21,369 bases of DNA, taken from contig JAKPNC010000006.1 in the NCBI GenBank assembly GCA_029548585.1, positions 1 through 21,369 on the forward strand, written 5' to 3'. This document shows, one piece after another, positions 14,990 to 21,369 of this stretch; positions within the stretch are counted from its first letter, which is position 1; each line of letters starts with the position of its first letter. Source of the stretch: a bacterium. Its GTDB lineage: Bacteria > Ratteibacteria > UBA8468 > B48-G9 > JAFGKM01. Below the pieces are notes generated by a model. It worked only from the letters and a program-made list of their open reading frames with translations, was not told where the DNA came from and did no database searches. Both the position numbers and the translations under genes were made by a program.

Positions 14990-17239
14990 ATGCTCTCTTC
15001 AAAAGATTATCTCAGAATTCTTGAAAAGTGGGTGGGTTTTGCAAAAAAACATTTCTATATTCCTCCCGGCAGGCCTGATCTCCTGTGCTACGGCACTGGA
15101 TATGACAGCTGGGGGGTTCAGACACAGCAGAAAGCCTTCTCGGCTTTTGCGGTATTGGCCGCCGATCCAGGCACGGAAGAAAAGAATGCAGGCATGGGAA
15201 GAGATGAACTGCTTGAATACGCGGTAAGAATGCTACGGTTCAACCTCGAAAGCCATAAGACAGGAACTTACACGTGCACCAATGGCACAAAATGGGGAAA
15301 TACGTGGATAAGTGTTCTGGGGATTGAAAGGATGATGCCCGGGATAGAAGCTTTGGGAAACCTCCTGCCGGAAAAAGAAAGGGAATCTCTGAAAAGAGTC
15401 ATGCTTTCAGAAGCCGACCACCTTCTCGACATGATACAAGTAAAAGCAGGGACGGTGGAAAACAACCAGCCTGAAAGCAATCTATGGAACGGCTCGCATC
15501 TTTACCGGACGGCTATTATGTATCCCGATACTCCCCGGGCAGAGGATTACATAAAAAAGGGTACCAGCTTCATCATAAACGGGATTTCAGTTGCCTCCGA
15601 CGCAAAAAGCAAAGATATGGTTAACGGCAAACCTGTCTCAGGGTGGTATATAGGAGATAATTTCTTTGAAACCTTCGCCCTCAACCATCACAAGTACCTT
15701 AACATAGGATACATGTATATCTGTCTCTCGCAGGTTGCCATACTCTATTTTACCTGCCGTATCAGGAACCTGCCTGTACCTGAAGCTCTCTTGCGGCATC
15801 TTCCGGAACTCTGGGAACTGCTGAAACTATGCACATTTCCGGATGGGCGGTTGTGCAGGATAGGAGGCGACACGAGAATCAGGTACTCCTACTGCCAGGA
15901 TTACGCTCTCCCAGCGTGGCTTATGATATACGATCTTTATGGAGACAAAATCTGCGAAACCCTCGAGGAAGGATGGTATGAAACGGTAAGGAAAGAAGTG
16001 ACTTTCAACGGGGACGGCTCTTTTCTCTCCGCCAGATGTTCCGGCATCGAAAGGATTTCTTCTCTTTACTATACGAGGCTTGAATCCGACAGGGCTGCAA
16101 CGTTCGCCATGGCGGCGTACTGGAAAAGGACACTAAAAACAGAAACGGGCGTGAAATTCACTGTAAAGGAAGAGATCCCCGCCAGAACATGGCACGACAA
16201 TTACCATGGAGCATGCATGTCCCGGGGGAAAAAGAGGCTGGCTTCCTGGTGCTGGGCTGCGGCAGAAGCGCCTCAGGGTTTATGCGTTCCCACCGAAAGA
16301 AGCGATATGGCCGAATGGAGAAACAACTGCGCAGGAATGATCCTTGGACAGGGGCGGGTCAACAGGCAAAGAATAATCTGCCACAGGGAATATGTTTTCG
16401 AGGGAGGTTTCAGCACCGTTGGCAAAACAGAAATATTCTCGGGCGGTTTTTTTGAAGGCCAATCCGATGAAATAGCGGGAAACACCCACCTGCTCTTCAC
16501 TGCTCTGCCGGATGATACAACTGTCATAGTTATGCAGAAATGTCTTTCTTCTATGCGGCGGGTTTACCTCAATGAAGCAAAAGGTTTATTTTACAACATC
16601 CCCAATGATATCTTTAACGACTCGGTGCGTTCATACATGTCAACAAATGGCAGGATTGACATAAAAGGGGGCAACGAAGGAAGGAAAGAAGTTATTGAAA
16701 TTGTATCTCCCTGGCTCAACGTGGACGATTGCATCGGATTTATAGGTGTTTACGGAGCTGAAAGTTTCTCTATATGCCGTCCTCCCGCGAGACAGGCGGG
16801 ATTGATTCTTTCACAATATGAAAGAGAAGTCATATCAACCGGCTTGTGGATAGACGAATTATGTTTTCCCTTCACAAAGGGGCCTTTCTCTGCGGATGCC
16901 GGTTCTTCGCTCTTTGATATCGGATGCATTATACTGGCAGGTTCAGATGCAGAAATGACTTCTGACTATTGGAAAAAGAAGAAGGCGCGCCGAATACGCA
17001 TGCAAAATCCGGATGTACGGGCAATGGCCGTTGAAGCTTTAAACGGAAAAGATTATCTTCAGATAGTTAATTTCGGCGAGTCGGGAGAGTCGCTGGTAAT
17101 TCCGATTGACAGTTGCAGAAAAGCCGTAAGCGTTCATGGAAAAGCCGCCACGCAGATTAAAGAGGACAGGATCGCCACATATCTTGGACCCGGCGACATG
17201 CAACTTTTTGAAATATCAAAGAAAAATGCAGGGACATGA
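14990..17239 (+). CDS. Cytoplasmic heparinase/PL-like alpha/alpha-toroid protein
   Basis: 749 residues without signal peptide. The first half (about 1-390) is helical with periodic aromatic residues, as in the alpha/alpha toroid of polysaccharide lyases. The second half (about 400-735) looks beta-rich, as in their C-terminal sandwich. Candidate active-site clusters are ENNQPESNLWNG (157-168), ALNHHKYLNIGY (230-241, with Asn232, His233/234 and Tyr236) and RIRYSYCQDY (296-305). An Asn/His/Tyr set is what heparinase II/III-, PL8- and PL15/17-type enzymes use for beta-elimination at uronic acids. This is fold-level resemblance; I could not assign a family. Start ATG has AGGAG six bases upstream. 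It may act on fragments imported by the preceding membrane protein. Its stop overlaps the start of a 45-codon frame (ATGA). Confidence 0.6.
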   Translation: MLSSKDYLRILEKWVGFAKKHFYIPPGRPDLLCYGTGYDSWGVQTQQKAFSAFAVLAADPGTEEKNAGMGRDELLEYAVRMLRFNLESHKTGTYTCTNGTKWGNTWISVLGIERMMPGIEALGNLLPEKERESLKRVMLSEADHLLDMIQVKAGTVENNQPESNLWNGSHLYRTAIMYPDTPRAEDYIKKGTSFIINGISVASDAKSKDMVNGKPVSGWYIGDNFFETFALNHHKYLNIGYMYICLSQVAILYFTCRIRNLPVPEALLRHLPELWELLKLCTFPDGRLCRIGGDTRIRYSYCQDYALPAWLMIYDLYGDKICETLEEGWYETVRKEVTFNGDGSFLSARCSGIERISSLYYTRLESDRAATFAMAAYWKRTLKTETGVKFTVKEEIPARTWHDNYHGACMSRGKKRLASWCWAAAEAPQGLCVPTERSDMAEWRNNCAGMILGQGRVNRQRIICHREYVFEGGFSTVGKTEIFSGGFFEGQSDEIAGNTHLLFTALPDDTTVIVMQKCLSSMRRVYLNEAKGLFYNIPNDIFNDSVRSYMSTNGRIDIKGGNEGRKEVIEIVSPWLNVDDCIGFIGVYGAESFSICRPPARQAGLILSQYEREVISTGLWIDELCFPFTKGPFSADAGSSLFDIGCIILAGSDAEMTSDYWKKKKARRIRMQNPDVRAMAVEALNGKDYLQIVNFGESGESLVIPIDSCRKAVSVHGKAATQIKEDRIATYLGPGDMQLFEISKKNAGT

Positions 17240-17373
17240 AAAGGAAATGCCTTTTTATCCGGGATGCACTGGCTTTGTCTGTGCCAATTACCGCATTCTC
17301 AGGTTTATATGCCGCAGTTTTAACCAAGGTGGAAAGGAACAGGCTTCTGCCCGCCGGAGTTCCACTATTGTAA
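17236..17373 (+). CDS. Small single-span membrane protein (45 aa), overlapping the upstream stop
   Basis: ATG 17236-17238 overlaps the TGA (17237-17239) of the toroid-protein gene in an ATGA arrangement typical of translational coupling. Only a weak AGGGA precedes it. The product has a basic start (MKRKCLFIRD), one hydrophobic segment of about 20 residues (LALSVPITAFSGLYAAVLT) and a short charged tail ending in PAGVPLL. It may be a genuine small membrane protein or the truncated start of a longer gene, since no continuation is visible. Not recognised. Confidence 0.4.
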   Translation: MKRKCLFIRDALALSVPITAFSGLYAAVLTKVERNRLLPAGVPLL

Positions 17374-17390
17374 CATGATCTTAATATGCT

Positions 17391-17419
17391 TTGACACAAT
17401 TTTAAAGGTATGTTAACCT
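17391..17419 (+). promoter_or_regulatory. Weak promoter candidate for the PIG-L gene
   Basis: A perfect TTGACA (17391-17396) is followed after 17 bases by TAACCT, a poor -10 box. The extended string TTGACACAAT equals the one at 6990-6999 before the GH42-like gene. Confidence 0.35.
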
Positions 17420-17484
17420 TTGGGATAATGAGTCTGATTCCTGAATTTATTTTGAAACCGATGTTATTTTACAAGGAGGATTAA

Positions 17485-18186
17485 ATGAGAATATTGGCTG
17501 TTGGGGCGCATCCTGACGATCTCGAATTTTTTTGCGGAGGAACTCTTGCAAAATACGCAAAAAGCGGAAATGAAATATTCATGTCATATCTATGTACCGG
17601 GTGTTACGGAAGCAGGGATACTGAGCCCGCAAAACTTTCTGAAATAAGGGCCCAGGAGGCAAGAAATTCCGCAAAAATTATTGGCGCGACAGTTTTTGGG
17701 CCCATTTCGAACGACCTTGACCTTTTTTCGAACAGGGAGTCAAGGATAAAAGTGGTAGATATCATAAGGCAGGCGAAACCAGATATAATTATCACCCACA
17801 GCACAAACGACTATATGGCAGACCACGTTGCAACCGGTCAAATTGTTTTCGACGCAGCTTTTACCGCAACTCTTCCTTTATTCAAGACCGATTATCCGGC
17901 GCATGAAAAAATTATGCCCATTTACAGTATGGATACTTCAATAGGTGTTGGATTCGATCCTGAATTATACATAGATATTACAGATTATTTTGAAACAAAG
18001 AAAAAGATGCTTCTCTCTCATGAAAGCCAGCATAAATGGATTGCGGGACACCATCAAACAGATGCTGTTGGAATAATAGAAAAAATGTCCAGTTTCAGGG
18101 GATTGCAGTGCGGAGTAAAGTATGCGGAAGCTTTCAAAAGAGTAAAAGTTTGGGGAAGAATTTTCCCGGAGAGCCTTTTGAAGTAA
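17485..18186 (+). CDS. PIG-L family zinc-dependent N-deacetylase
   Basis: 233 residues, cytoplasmic (no signal peptide). PIG-L/MshB-type enzymes remove acetyl groups from N-acetylglucosamine moieties or related amino-sugar compounds. The zinc motif AHPDD is at residues 8-12: His9 and Asp12 as ligands, Asp11 as general base by analogy with MshB. The third ligand is His114 in NDYMADHVATG, and the helix motif EIRAQEARNSAKIIG (53-67) is typical. Start ATG has the very strong site AAGGAGG five bases upstream. BshB- and MshB-type enzymes of thiol synthesis belong to the same fold, so the substrate is open. Neighbouring glycan-related genes favour an amino-sugar substrate, by inference. Confidence 0.92.
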   Translation: MRILAVGAHPDDLEFFCGGTLAKYAKSGNEIFMSYLCTGCYGSRDTEPAKLSEIRAQEARNSAKIIGATVFGPISNDLDLFSNRESRIKVVDIIRQAKPDIIITHSTNDYMADHVATGQIVFDAAFTATLPLFKTDYPAHEKIMPIYSMDTSIGVGFDPELYIDITDYFETKKKMLLSHESQHKWIAGHHQTDAVGIIEKMSSFRGLQCGVKYAEAFKRVKVWGRIFPESLLK

Positions 18187-18202
18187 CAAGGGGAAAAGAA
18201 GG

Positions 18203-18236
18203 TACTCATCCCCCTTCCCTTGAGGGGGGATGAGTA
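18203..18236. repeat. Perfect 12-bp hairpin behind the PIG-L gene
   Basis: TACTCATCCCCC (18203-18214) and GGGGGATGAGTA (18225-18236) are exact complements around a 10-base loop. It lies 16 bases after the PIG-L stop, in the gap between two convergent genes. It may protect or end the transcripts, but there is no T-tract on the plus strand and only an interrupted one on the minus strand. Confidence 0.6.
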
Positions 18237-18289
18237 AAAGAGGGAGCATGAATAGAATCGTTTTGGATGACAGAGCAGAGAAATAACAA

Positions 18290-18316
18290 ACAAATAAAAT
18301 GCAGGATTCCACTGCA
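18290..18316 (-). terminator. Weak intrinsic terminator candidate for the M55 gene
   Basis: On the minus strand TGCAG (18316-18312) and CTGCA (18304-18300) form a 5-bp stem with a 7-base loop, directly followed by the T-rich ATTTTATTTG (18299-18290). The stem is short, so efficiency is doubtful. Confidence 0.35.
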
Positions 18317-18385
18317 AAATCTGCTTCTCTTCCGCTAAGCCAAAAGTCATCAATTATGAGCTTATGATAGTTTTGTGATAAAAGC

Positions 18386-19213
18386 CTATTTCTCGTATAT
18401 TCTGTTCATAACACCGATAACGCTGTCCGGATGAGTTTTAACCATTTTCTTTTGAGGATTTGTCCCATCAGCGCGAAAAGTGTAGACCAGTTCATACGGA
18501 GGCTCTAATTTAACTACCCCAAATTTCTCTTTCTTGTAACGCAAGAGAGATTTTTTTGCGCCTTCCCTGATAAGTTGCCTGGCAACTTCCGGATGCAGAT
18601 GTATCGCCGCATTGTTTCTTAATCCGTATTCCTCGGCAGTACACTCGTCGCCCCTTCCGAAAGCCAGCCCCTCTTTCACCGCAACCGTTTCTATCCCGGG
18701 AACCAATTCTGCCGCTTCCTGGCAGAAAGCCATGTCTCCTGAACCGAAAATAACAGGAATGTCAAGTTCTCCCGCGCACAACGTCACCTGGCCGAATTCT
18801 CCTATAGATACTCCGTTTATCGAGAGGTCGAGGAGTTTAAAAGCCTGGGTGTGAGCTATATGAGCATATTCGCTGCCGGCTTTTGCATGCTGCCCTACAA
18901 TGGCAATCGCGTTAAAATTTCTGTCAAGTCCGAGGGGATATGGTCCGCCCGTTCCCCCCGGCCATCCTCTCTGAAACTTTACTCTTTTGTCAAGAGACAA
19001 AAAGTCTACCCCACCATAACCGTTTCCGCCATGTCCGTCAATCACTACGATCTCCGTGGCGCCGGCAGAAAAAAAACCGTCAACTGCCGCGTTGACTTCC
19101 ATTGCAAGAAGCGTCCTGCTCTGCCCGAAGTACCTTGAATCTCCGTTTGCCCATCCCTGGTAGGTTATTACACCTGCAACCCCTTCCAGGTCAGTCATTA
19201 TAGCTATTTTCAT
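18386..19213 (-). CDS. M55 family D-aminopeptidase (DppA-like)
   Basis: 275 residues, cytoplasmic. M55 enzymes are zinc peptidases that release D-amino acids such as D-Ala from short peptides and are linked to peptidoglycan recycling. Zinc ligands known from Bacillus DppA (Asp8, Glu10, His60, His104, Glu133) correspond to Asp8 and Glu10 (TDLEGVAG), His61 (DGHGG), His109 (GQHAKAG) and Glu139 (IGEFG). The catalytic His is 121 (IAHTQ). All are present, so an active enzyme is expected. The start at 19213 has AAGGAG five bases upstream on the minus strand. It converges on the PIG-L gene, with 199 bp between stops. No dipeptide transporter genes stand next to it in this window. Confidence 0.93.
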   Translation of the reverse strand: MKIAIMTDLEGVAGVITYQGWANGDSRYFGQSRTLLAMEVNAAVDGFFSAGATEIVVIDGHGGNGYGGVDFLSLDKRVKFQRGWPGGTGGPYPLGLDRNFNAIAIVGQHAKAGSEYAHIAHTQAFKLLDLSINGVSIGEFGQVTLCAGELDIPVIFGSGDMAFCQEAAELVPGIETVAVKEGLAFGRGDECTAEEYGLRNNAAIHLHPEVARQLIREGAKKSLLRYKKEKFGVVKLEPPYELVYTFRADGTNPQKKMVKTHPDSVIGVMNRIYEK

Positions 19214-19390
19214 ATCATCTCCTTATTTCTTAATACTGGCAGGCTCTGTTCCTTTTGCCAACACTTCAATTATTTACTATTTCACTCTGTCAGACTTTTT
19301 CCAGGATGGGACAGAACCTTCTTATTCTTCGCTACCCTGAACTACGTTCTCTTCCTTTTTTGCTCTGCAATAGTTGAAAACATATCAGAT

Positions 19391-19414
19391 ATTCTCTTCC
19401 CAAGGCAAGAGAAT
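19391..19414. repeat. 8-bp hairpin (ATTCTCTT/AAGAGAAT)
   Basis: Perfect arms at 19391-19398 and 19407-19414 around an 8-base loop. No T-tract follows directly. Function unknown. Confidence 0.55.
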
Positions 19415-19672
19415 GAACAAAAGAGAAAAAGGATTTCACCTTTGTCCGGACTATTATATGGCTTTTTCACGGTTTATTATATTTGAACGATATTAATGTA
19501 TTAGCTTTAAAAAGTCAAATTTATTTTAGAGCCGCACCACTGTTTACACCGAAGTTGCTGCATATAAAGTTTACGGGTAAGCCGGGTGTCTTTTTATTTA
19601 TCACCTGAAATATCTCTTCTCGATTCACACACAGTGCACTATTCAGAATCACGTATTTTTTTGTATTTCATG

Positions 19673-19701
19673 TTGACAAACATATACCTACATAATAATA
19701 T
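19673..19701 (+). promoter_or_regulatory. Sigma70-type promoter of the repeat lipoprotein gene
   Basis: TTGACA (19673-19678), 17-base spacer, TAATAT (19696-19701). The -35 box is embedded in the small inverted repeat ATGTT-GACA-AACAT (19670-19683), a possible operator. The start codon is about 75 bases downstream. Confidence 0.6.
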
Positions 19702-19777
19702 ATTGATATATTTCAAAAATCGTTTTGCGGTAAAATTGATCAATACCGGCATGAAAAGTTTTATACGGGAGGGAATA

Positions 19778-20755
19778 ATGAAGATAAAGATGTTTCTTCG
19801 CAATACAAGATTGCTTGCATACTGCGCATGTATATCTATGATTATGTCTTTATCTGCTTGTGCAGGCGCTGACGAAGAGATTTTTGCTTTCGAGGCCGTG
19901 GAAGTGAAAATGTTGTCGGGATGGTTTTCGACTGACGGCGGAGATATCAGTGTTGATTGGGGTGACGGTTCTGTTTCAAAATTCTCGGGCAAGGAGAAAC
20001 GATACAGTAAGAAATACGAAAGCAAGGGAAACCGTAAAGTTACGTTAATCGCGGCTAACCAGGGTGTGTTAACTGAATTCCGCATGGATCAGAGCGGGGA
20101 AAACATCAGGTTCGACCTGGCAGGATTGCCGCGGGGACTGACATACCTGCACTGCGGCGGGCTAAACTCGGTTACAGGTGACGTTGCTTCTCTTCCGCCT
20201 GGATTGACCTACTACTATTGCGAGGGTAACAACACCGTAAAAGGCAACATCTCCGACCTGCCAAGAACCCTGACACTTTTCAGTACACACGGCCGCAACA
20301 CCATAAACGGAGATTACAGCGAATTACCGCCGAACCTGACCTCTTTGCGTATCGCAGGACGCAGCACGGTTGGCGGCGATCTTGCAAACCTGCCACGGAG
20401 TTTAACCTCGTTTCTCTCTGTCAGTCATAGCAAAGTGACCGGAGACCTCGCGAACCTGCCGAAGGATCTGTTTTATTTCTACTGTGGAGGAACAAACAAC
20501 ATATCAGAATATACTGCCGGCCGCACATGGAGTCCGAAGATGACCTGTGTGCATCTTCAACCGGTAGTTGGCCACGGATTGGATACAAAAGAGGTGGACG
20601 CCTTGCTGGCGGATCTCGCCAAAACTATCTGGGCTGGTGAAAAAAAAGTATGGCTGGCGGGCAACAACGCCCCGCGTTCAGGAGCTTCGGACGAGGCAGT
20701 TTCCCTCTTGGAGAAAGCCGGCGTGACAGTTTCCTTAACACCGCAGGCACAATGA
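19778..20755 (+). CDS. Lipoprotein with DWGDGS domain and six 22-residue leucine-rich-like repeats
   Basis: 325 residues. The signal peptide ends in the lipobox LSAC, giving a lipid-anchored Cys28. Residues about 35-110 contain SVDWGDGS (58-65), a motif of PKD- and BspA-type surface modules. Then Leu-Pro pairs at 117, 139, 161, 183, 205 and 227 mark six repeats of exactly 22 residues (pattern L-P-x-x-L-T then G-x-N/S-T/K-V/I-x-G-D), resembling bacterial leucine-rich or FNIP repeats. About 75 further residues (250-325) resemble a terminal helical-strand cap. The start is ATG 19778 because GGGAGGG stands four bases before it and it yields a standard lipoprotein signal; the frame extends upstream to 19586 without such support. 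A surface role in binding protein or glycan is inferred; there is no catalytic motif. Confidence 0.8.
   Translation: MKIKMFLRNTRLLAYCACISMIMSLSACAGADEEIFAFEAVEVKMLSGWFSTDGGDISVDWGDGSVSKFSGKEKRYSKKYESKGNRKVTLIAANQGVLTEFRMDQSGENIRFDLAGLPRGLTYLHCGGLNSVTGDVASLPPGLTYYYCEGNNTVKGNISDLPRTLTLFSTHGRNTINGDYSELPPNLTSLRIAGRSTVGGDLANLPRSLTSFLSVSHSKVTGDLANLPKDLFYFYCGGTNNISEYTAGRTWSPKMTCVHLQPVVGHGLDTKEVDALLADLAKTIWAGEKKVWLAGNNAPRSGASDEAVSLLEKAGVTVSLTPQAQ
20114..20509 (+). repeat. Six coding repeats of 66 bp (22 residues)
   Basis: The repeat array inside the lipoprotein gene covers roughly residues 113-244. The period is exactly 22 residues, but the DNA copies have diverged (no two long identical blocks were seen). 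This points to an old array held by structure, not a recent tandem expansion. Confidence 0.75.
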
Positions 20756-21049
20756 TGAAAATTTCTGTTCATCCGGTTGTTGACAAATGTCATTTCTTCA
20801 GTTAGAGAACTTACGGTATTCCAAACGATAGTCACCTCCCCTCCCGCACCGAGGTTACGAAGGAAGCCCGTTGAATGAAACCCGCAGGGCAAGAGGAGTG
20901 AGGGGGGCACTGCTCTTTTCCCCCGAGGGTAGAGAAGAATATCCGGGTAGGGAAATAAACACTTTTAAAACCAATGAAAGCCTAAGGAAAAGACTGCCTA
21001 AAAGCATAGCCAAGTTTGGCAAAACCGCAGATAATGCAAGGAGAATACA
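20756..21049. other. 294-bp intergenic leader with GC-rich hairpin segments
   Basis: No gene is supportable. A weak hairpin GATGAA/TTCATC (20754-20773) overlaps the lipoprotein stop. A GC-rich block at about 20838-20935 has GCCC/GGGC and GGGGG/CCCCC pairings. The last 90 bases carry GCCA-AGTT-TGGC inside GCAT/ATGC, close to the next ribosome site. If the promoter at 20780 is used, the next gene has a leader of about 235 bases. Confidence 0.45.
20780..20808 (+). promoter_or_regulatory. Promoter candidate for the last gene
   Basis: TTGACA (20780-20785), 17-base spacer, TAGAGA (20803-20808), a moderate -10 box. The -35 box is part of the palindrome TGACA-AA-TGTCA (20781-20792). Confidence 0.4.
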
Positions 21050-21369
21050 ATGAGATTAGGCTTTTCTGACGAACATAGAGAAGAAGTCTTACCCTCTAAA
21101 TCTTACCGTAGCATTGAAGGCGGAAGAAGAGCGCAATTATTCCGAACATTTATTCCGAAGGTATTCATGCTTCTTTGTCTTCTTTCTCCTTTCATCCTTG
21201 CAATAGCAGCAGAAAATGAACCTTCACTCGGTTTTATGATAGACCCTATGGATTCCGAGATGGTGGAGCTCTCACAATCTCTGAAATTGGACGAATCGCT
21301 GTTCGGTTGCGGTCCCCTTCTGGAGCCGGGCAGAACCTTCTATGTCACACTTTCGGGCAACGACGAAGC
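21050..21369 (+). CDS. Start of an exported protein, possibly right-handed beta-helix type (runs off window)
   Basis: 106 codons are visible and the frame is open at the window end. ATG 21050 is preceded by AAGGAGA at a five-base spacing. The product has a charged N-terminal stretch of about 33 residues with RR and KSYR motifs, then a hydrophobic segment (about 38-54, ending AIAAENE), so it is exported or anchored. The visible end TFYVTLSGNDE (96-106) matches the entry strand common in secreted parallel beta-helix proteins (FYVSPxGND), such as pectate-lyase-like enzymes. An alternative start at ATG 21167 with GAAGG five bases before it would give a shorter, more standard signal peptide. The family call rests on one motif and the bulk of the protein is outside the window. 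Confidence 0.55.
   Translation, partial: MRLGFSDEHREEVLPSKSYRSIEGGRRAQLFRTFIPKVFMLLCLLSPFILAIAAENEPSLGFMIDPMDSEMVELSQSLKLDESLFGCGPLLEPGRTFYVTLSGNDE

Larger units (their letters stand above)
19214..19777. other. 564-bp AT-rich intergenic region
   Basis: Lies between the divergent M55 and lipoprotein genes. It contains an 8-bp hairpin (19391-19414) and a promoter for the lipoprotein (19673-19701). An open frame continues upstream of the lipoprotein start to 19586, but it lacks a ribosome site and is dominated by AT-rich, promoter-like sequence. No other gene is supportable. Confidence 0.6.

Noticed and set aside
17965..18353. Minus-strand frames of 115 and 99 codons between the PIG-L and M55 genes
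   Set aside because: They overlap the PIG-L gene and the palindrome at 18203-18236, and have no ribosome site or recognisable motif.
19586..19777. N-terminal extension of the lipoprotein to an ATG at 19586
   Set aside because: No ribosome site; it runs through the probable promoter and would bury the lipoprotein signal peptide inside the protein.
20557..20910. 117-codon minus-strand frame after the lipoprotein
   Set aside because: Its larger part is antisense to the lipoprotein C-terminus and the rest covers GC-rich hairpin sequence; no ribosome site.
20940..21049. Possible cyclic-di-GMP (GEMM) or cobalamin riboswitch before the last gene
   Set aside because: Some short similarities (AAACC, GCC and GGC stems) exist, but the conserved core and spacing of these riboswitches are missing.
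1..21369. CRISPR array, insertion sequence or intact phage/integrase genes
   Set aside because: No regularly spaced direct repeats with spacers and no transposase or recombinase motifs were found; the only mobile-element trace is the tRNA duplication.

Overview
The window is bacterial DNA. Genes are dense, most have Shine-Dalgarno sites of the AGGAGG type, and several have sigma70-like promoters (TTGACA with 16-18 bp to an AT-rich -10 box). The tRNA has no encoded CCA. Gene content resembles uncultured bacteria of the PVC/Lentisphaerota/Omnitrophota/Armatimonadota kind: a giant secreted GH42-like protein, a DUF6785/DUF6784-like polytopic membrane protein, a heparinase-like toroid protein, a PIG-L deacetylase and a M55 aminopeptidase. 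That placement is inference from gene families only.

Left part (1-6371) is core metabolism. purL (minus strand, C-terminus outside the window) diverges from a probable operon of glnS, ald (alanine dehydrogenase) and an alpha/beta hydrolase with an unassigned C-terminal domain. Divergent promoters lie in the 268-bp gap, and a foldable leader precedes glnS.

Middle part (6372-7153) is a tRNA-Thr(TGT) gene with its own promoter. A 33-bp exact copy of its 3' end lies 158 bp downstream, and strong palindromes sit between the copies. This looks like the scar of a tRNA-targeting integrative element or a very small relic of one. A short antisense open frame runs through the second copy.

Right part (7154-21369) looks accessory and carbohydrate-oriented: a 1809-residue secreted GH42-like multidomain protein; a polytopic membrane protein; a cytoplasmic toroid protein resembling polysaccharide lyases; a 45-residue membrane peptide overlapping its stop codon; a PIG-L deacetylase; a convergent M55 D-aminopeptidase; a lipoprotein with six exact-period 22-residue repeats; and the start of a secreted protein with a beta-helix-type entry motif. 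A reasonable but unproven reading is extracellular attack on a complex glycan, uptake through the membrane protein, and intracellular cleavage and deacetylation. The M55 enzyme and the lipoprotein may be unrelated to that pathway.

No CRISPR array, transposase, rRNA gene or recognisable integrase was seen.
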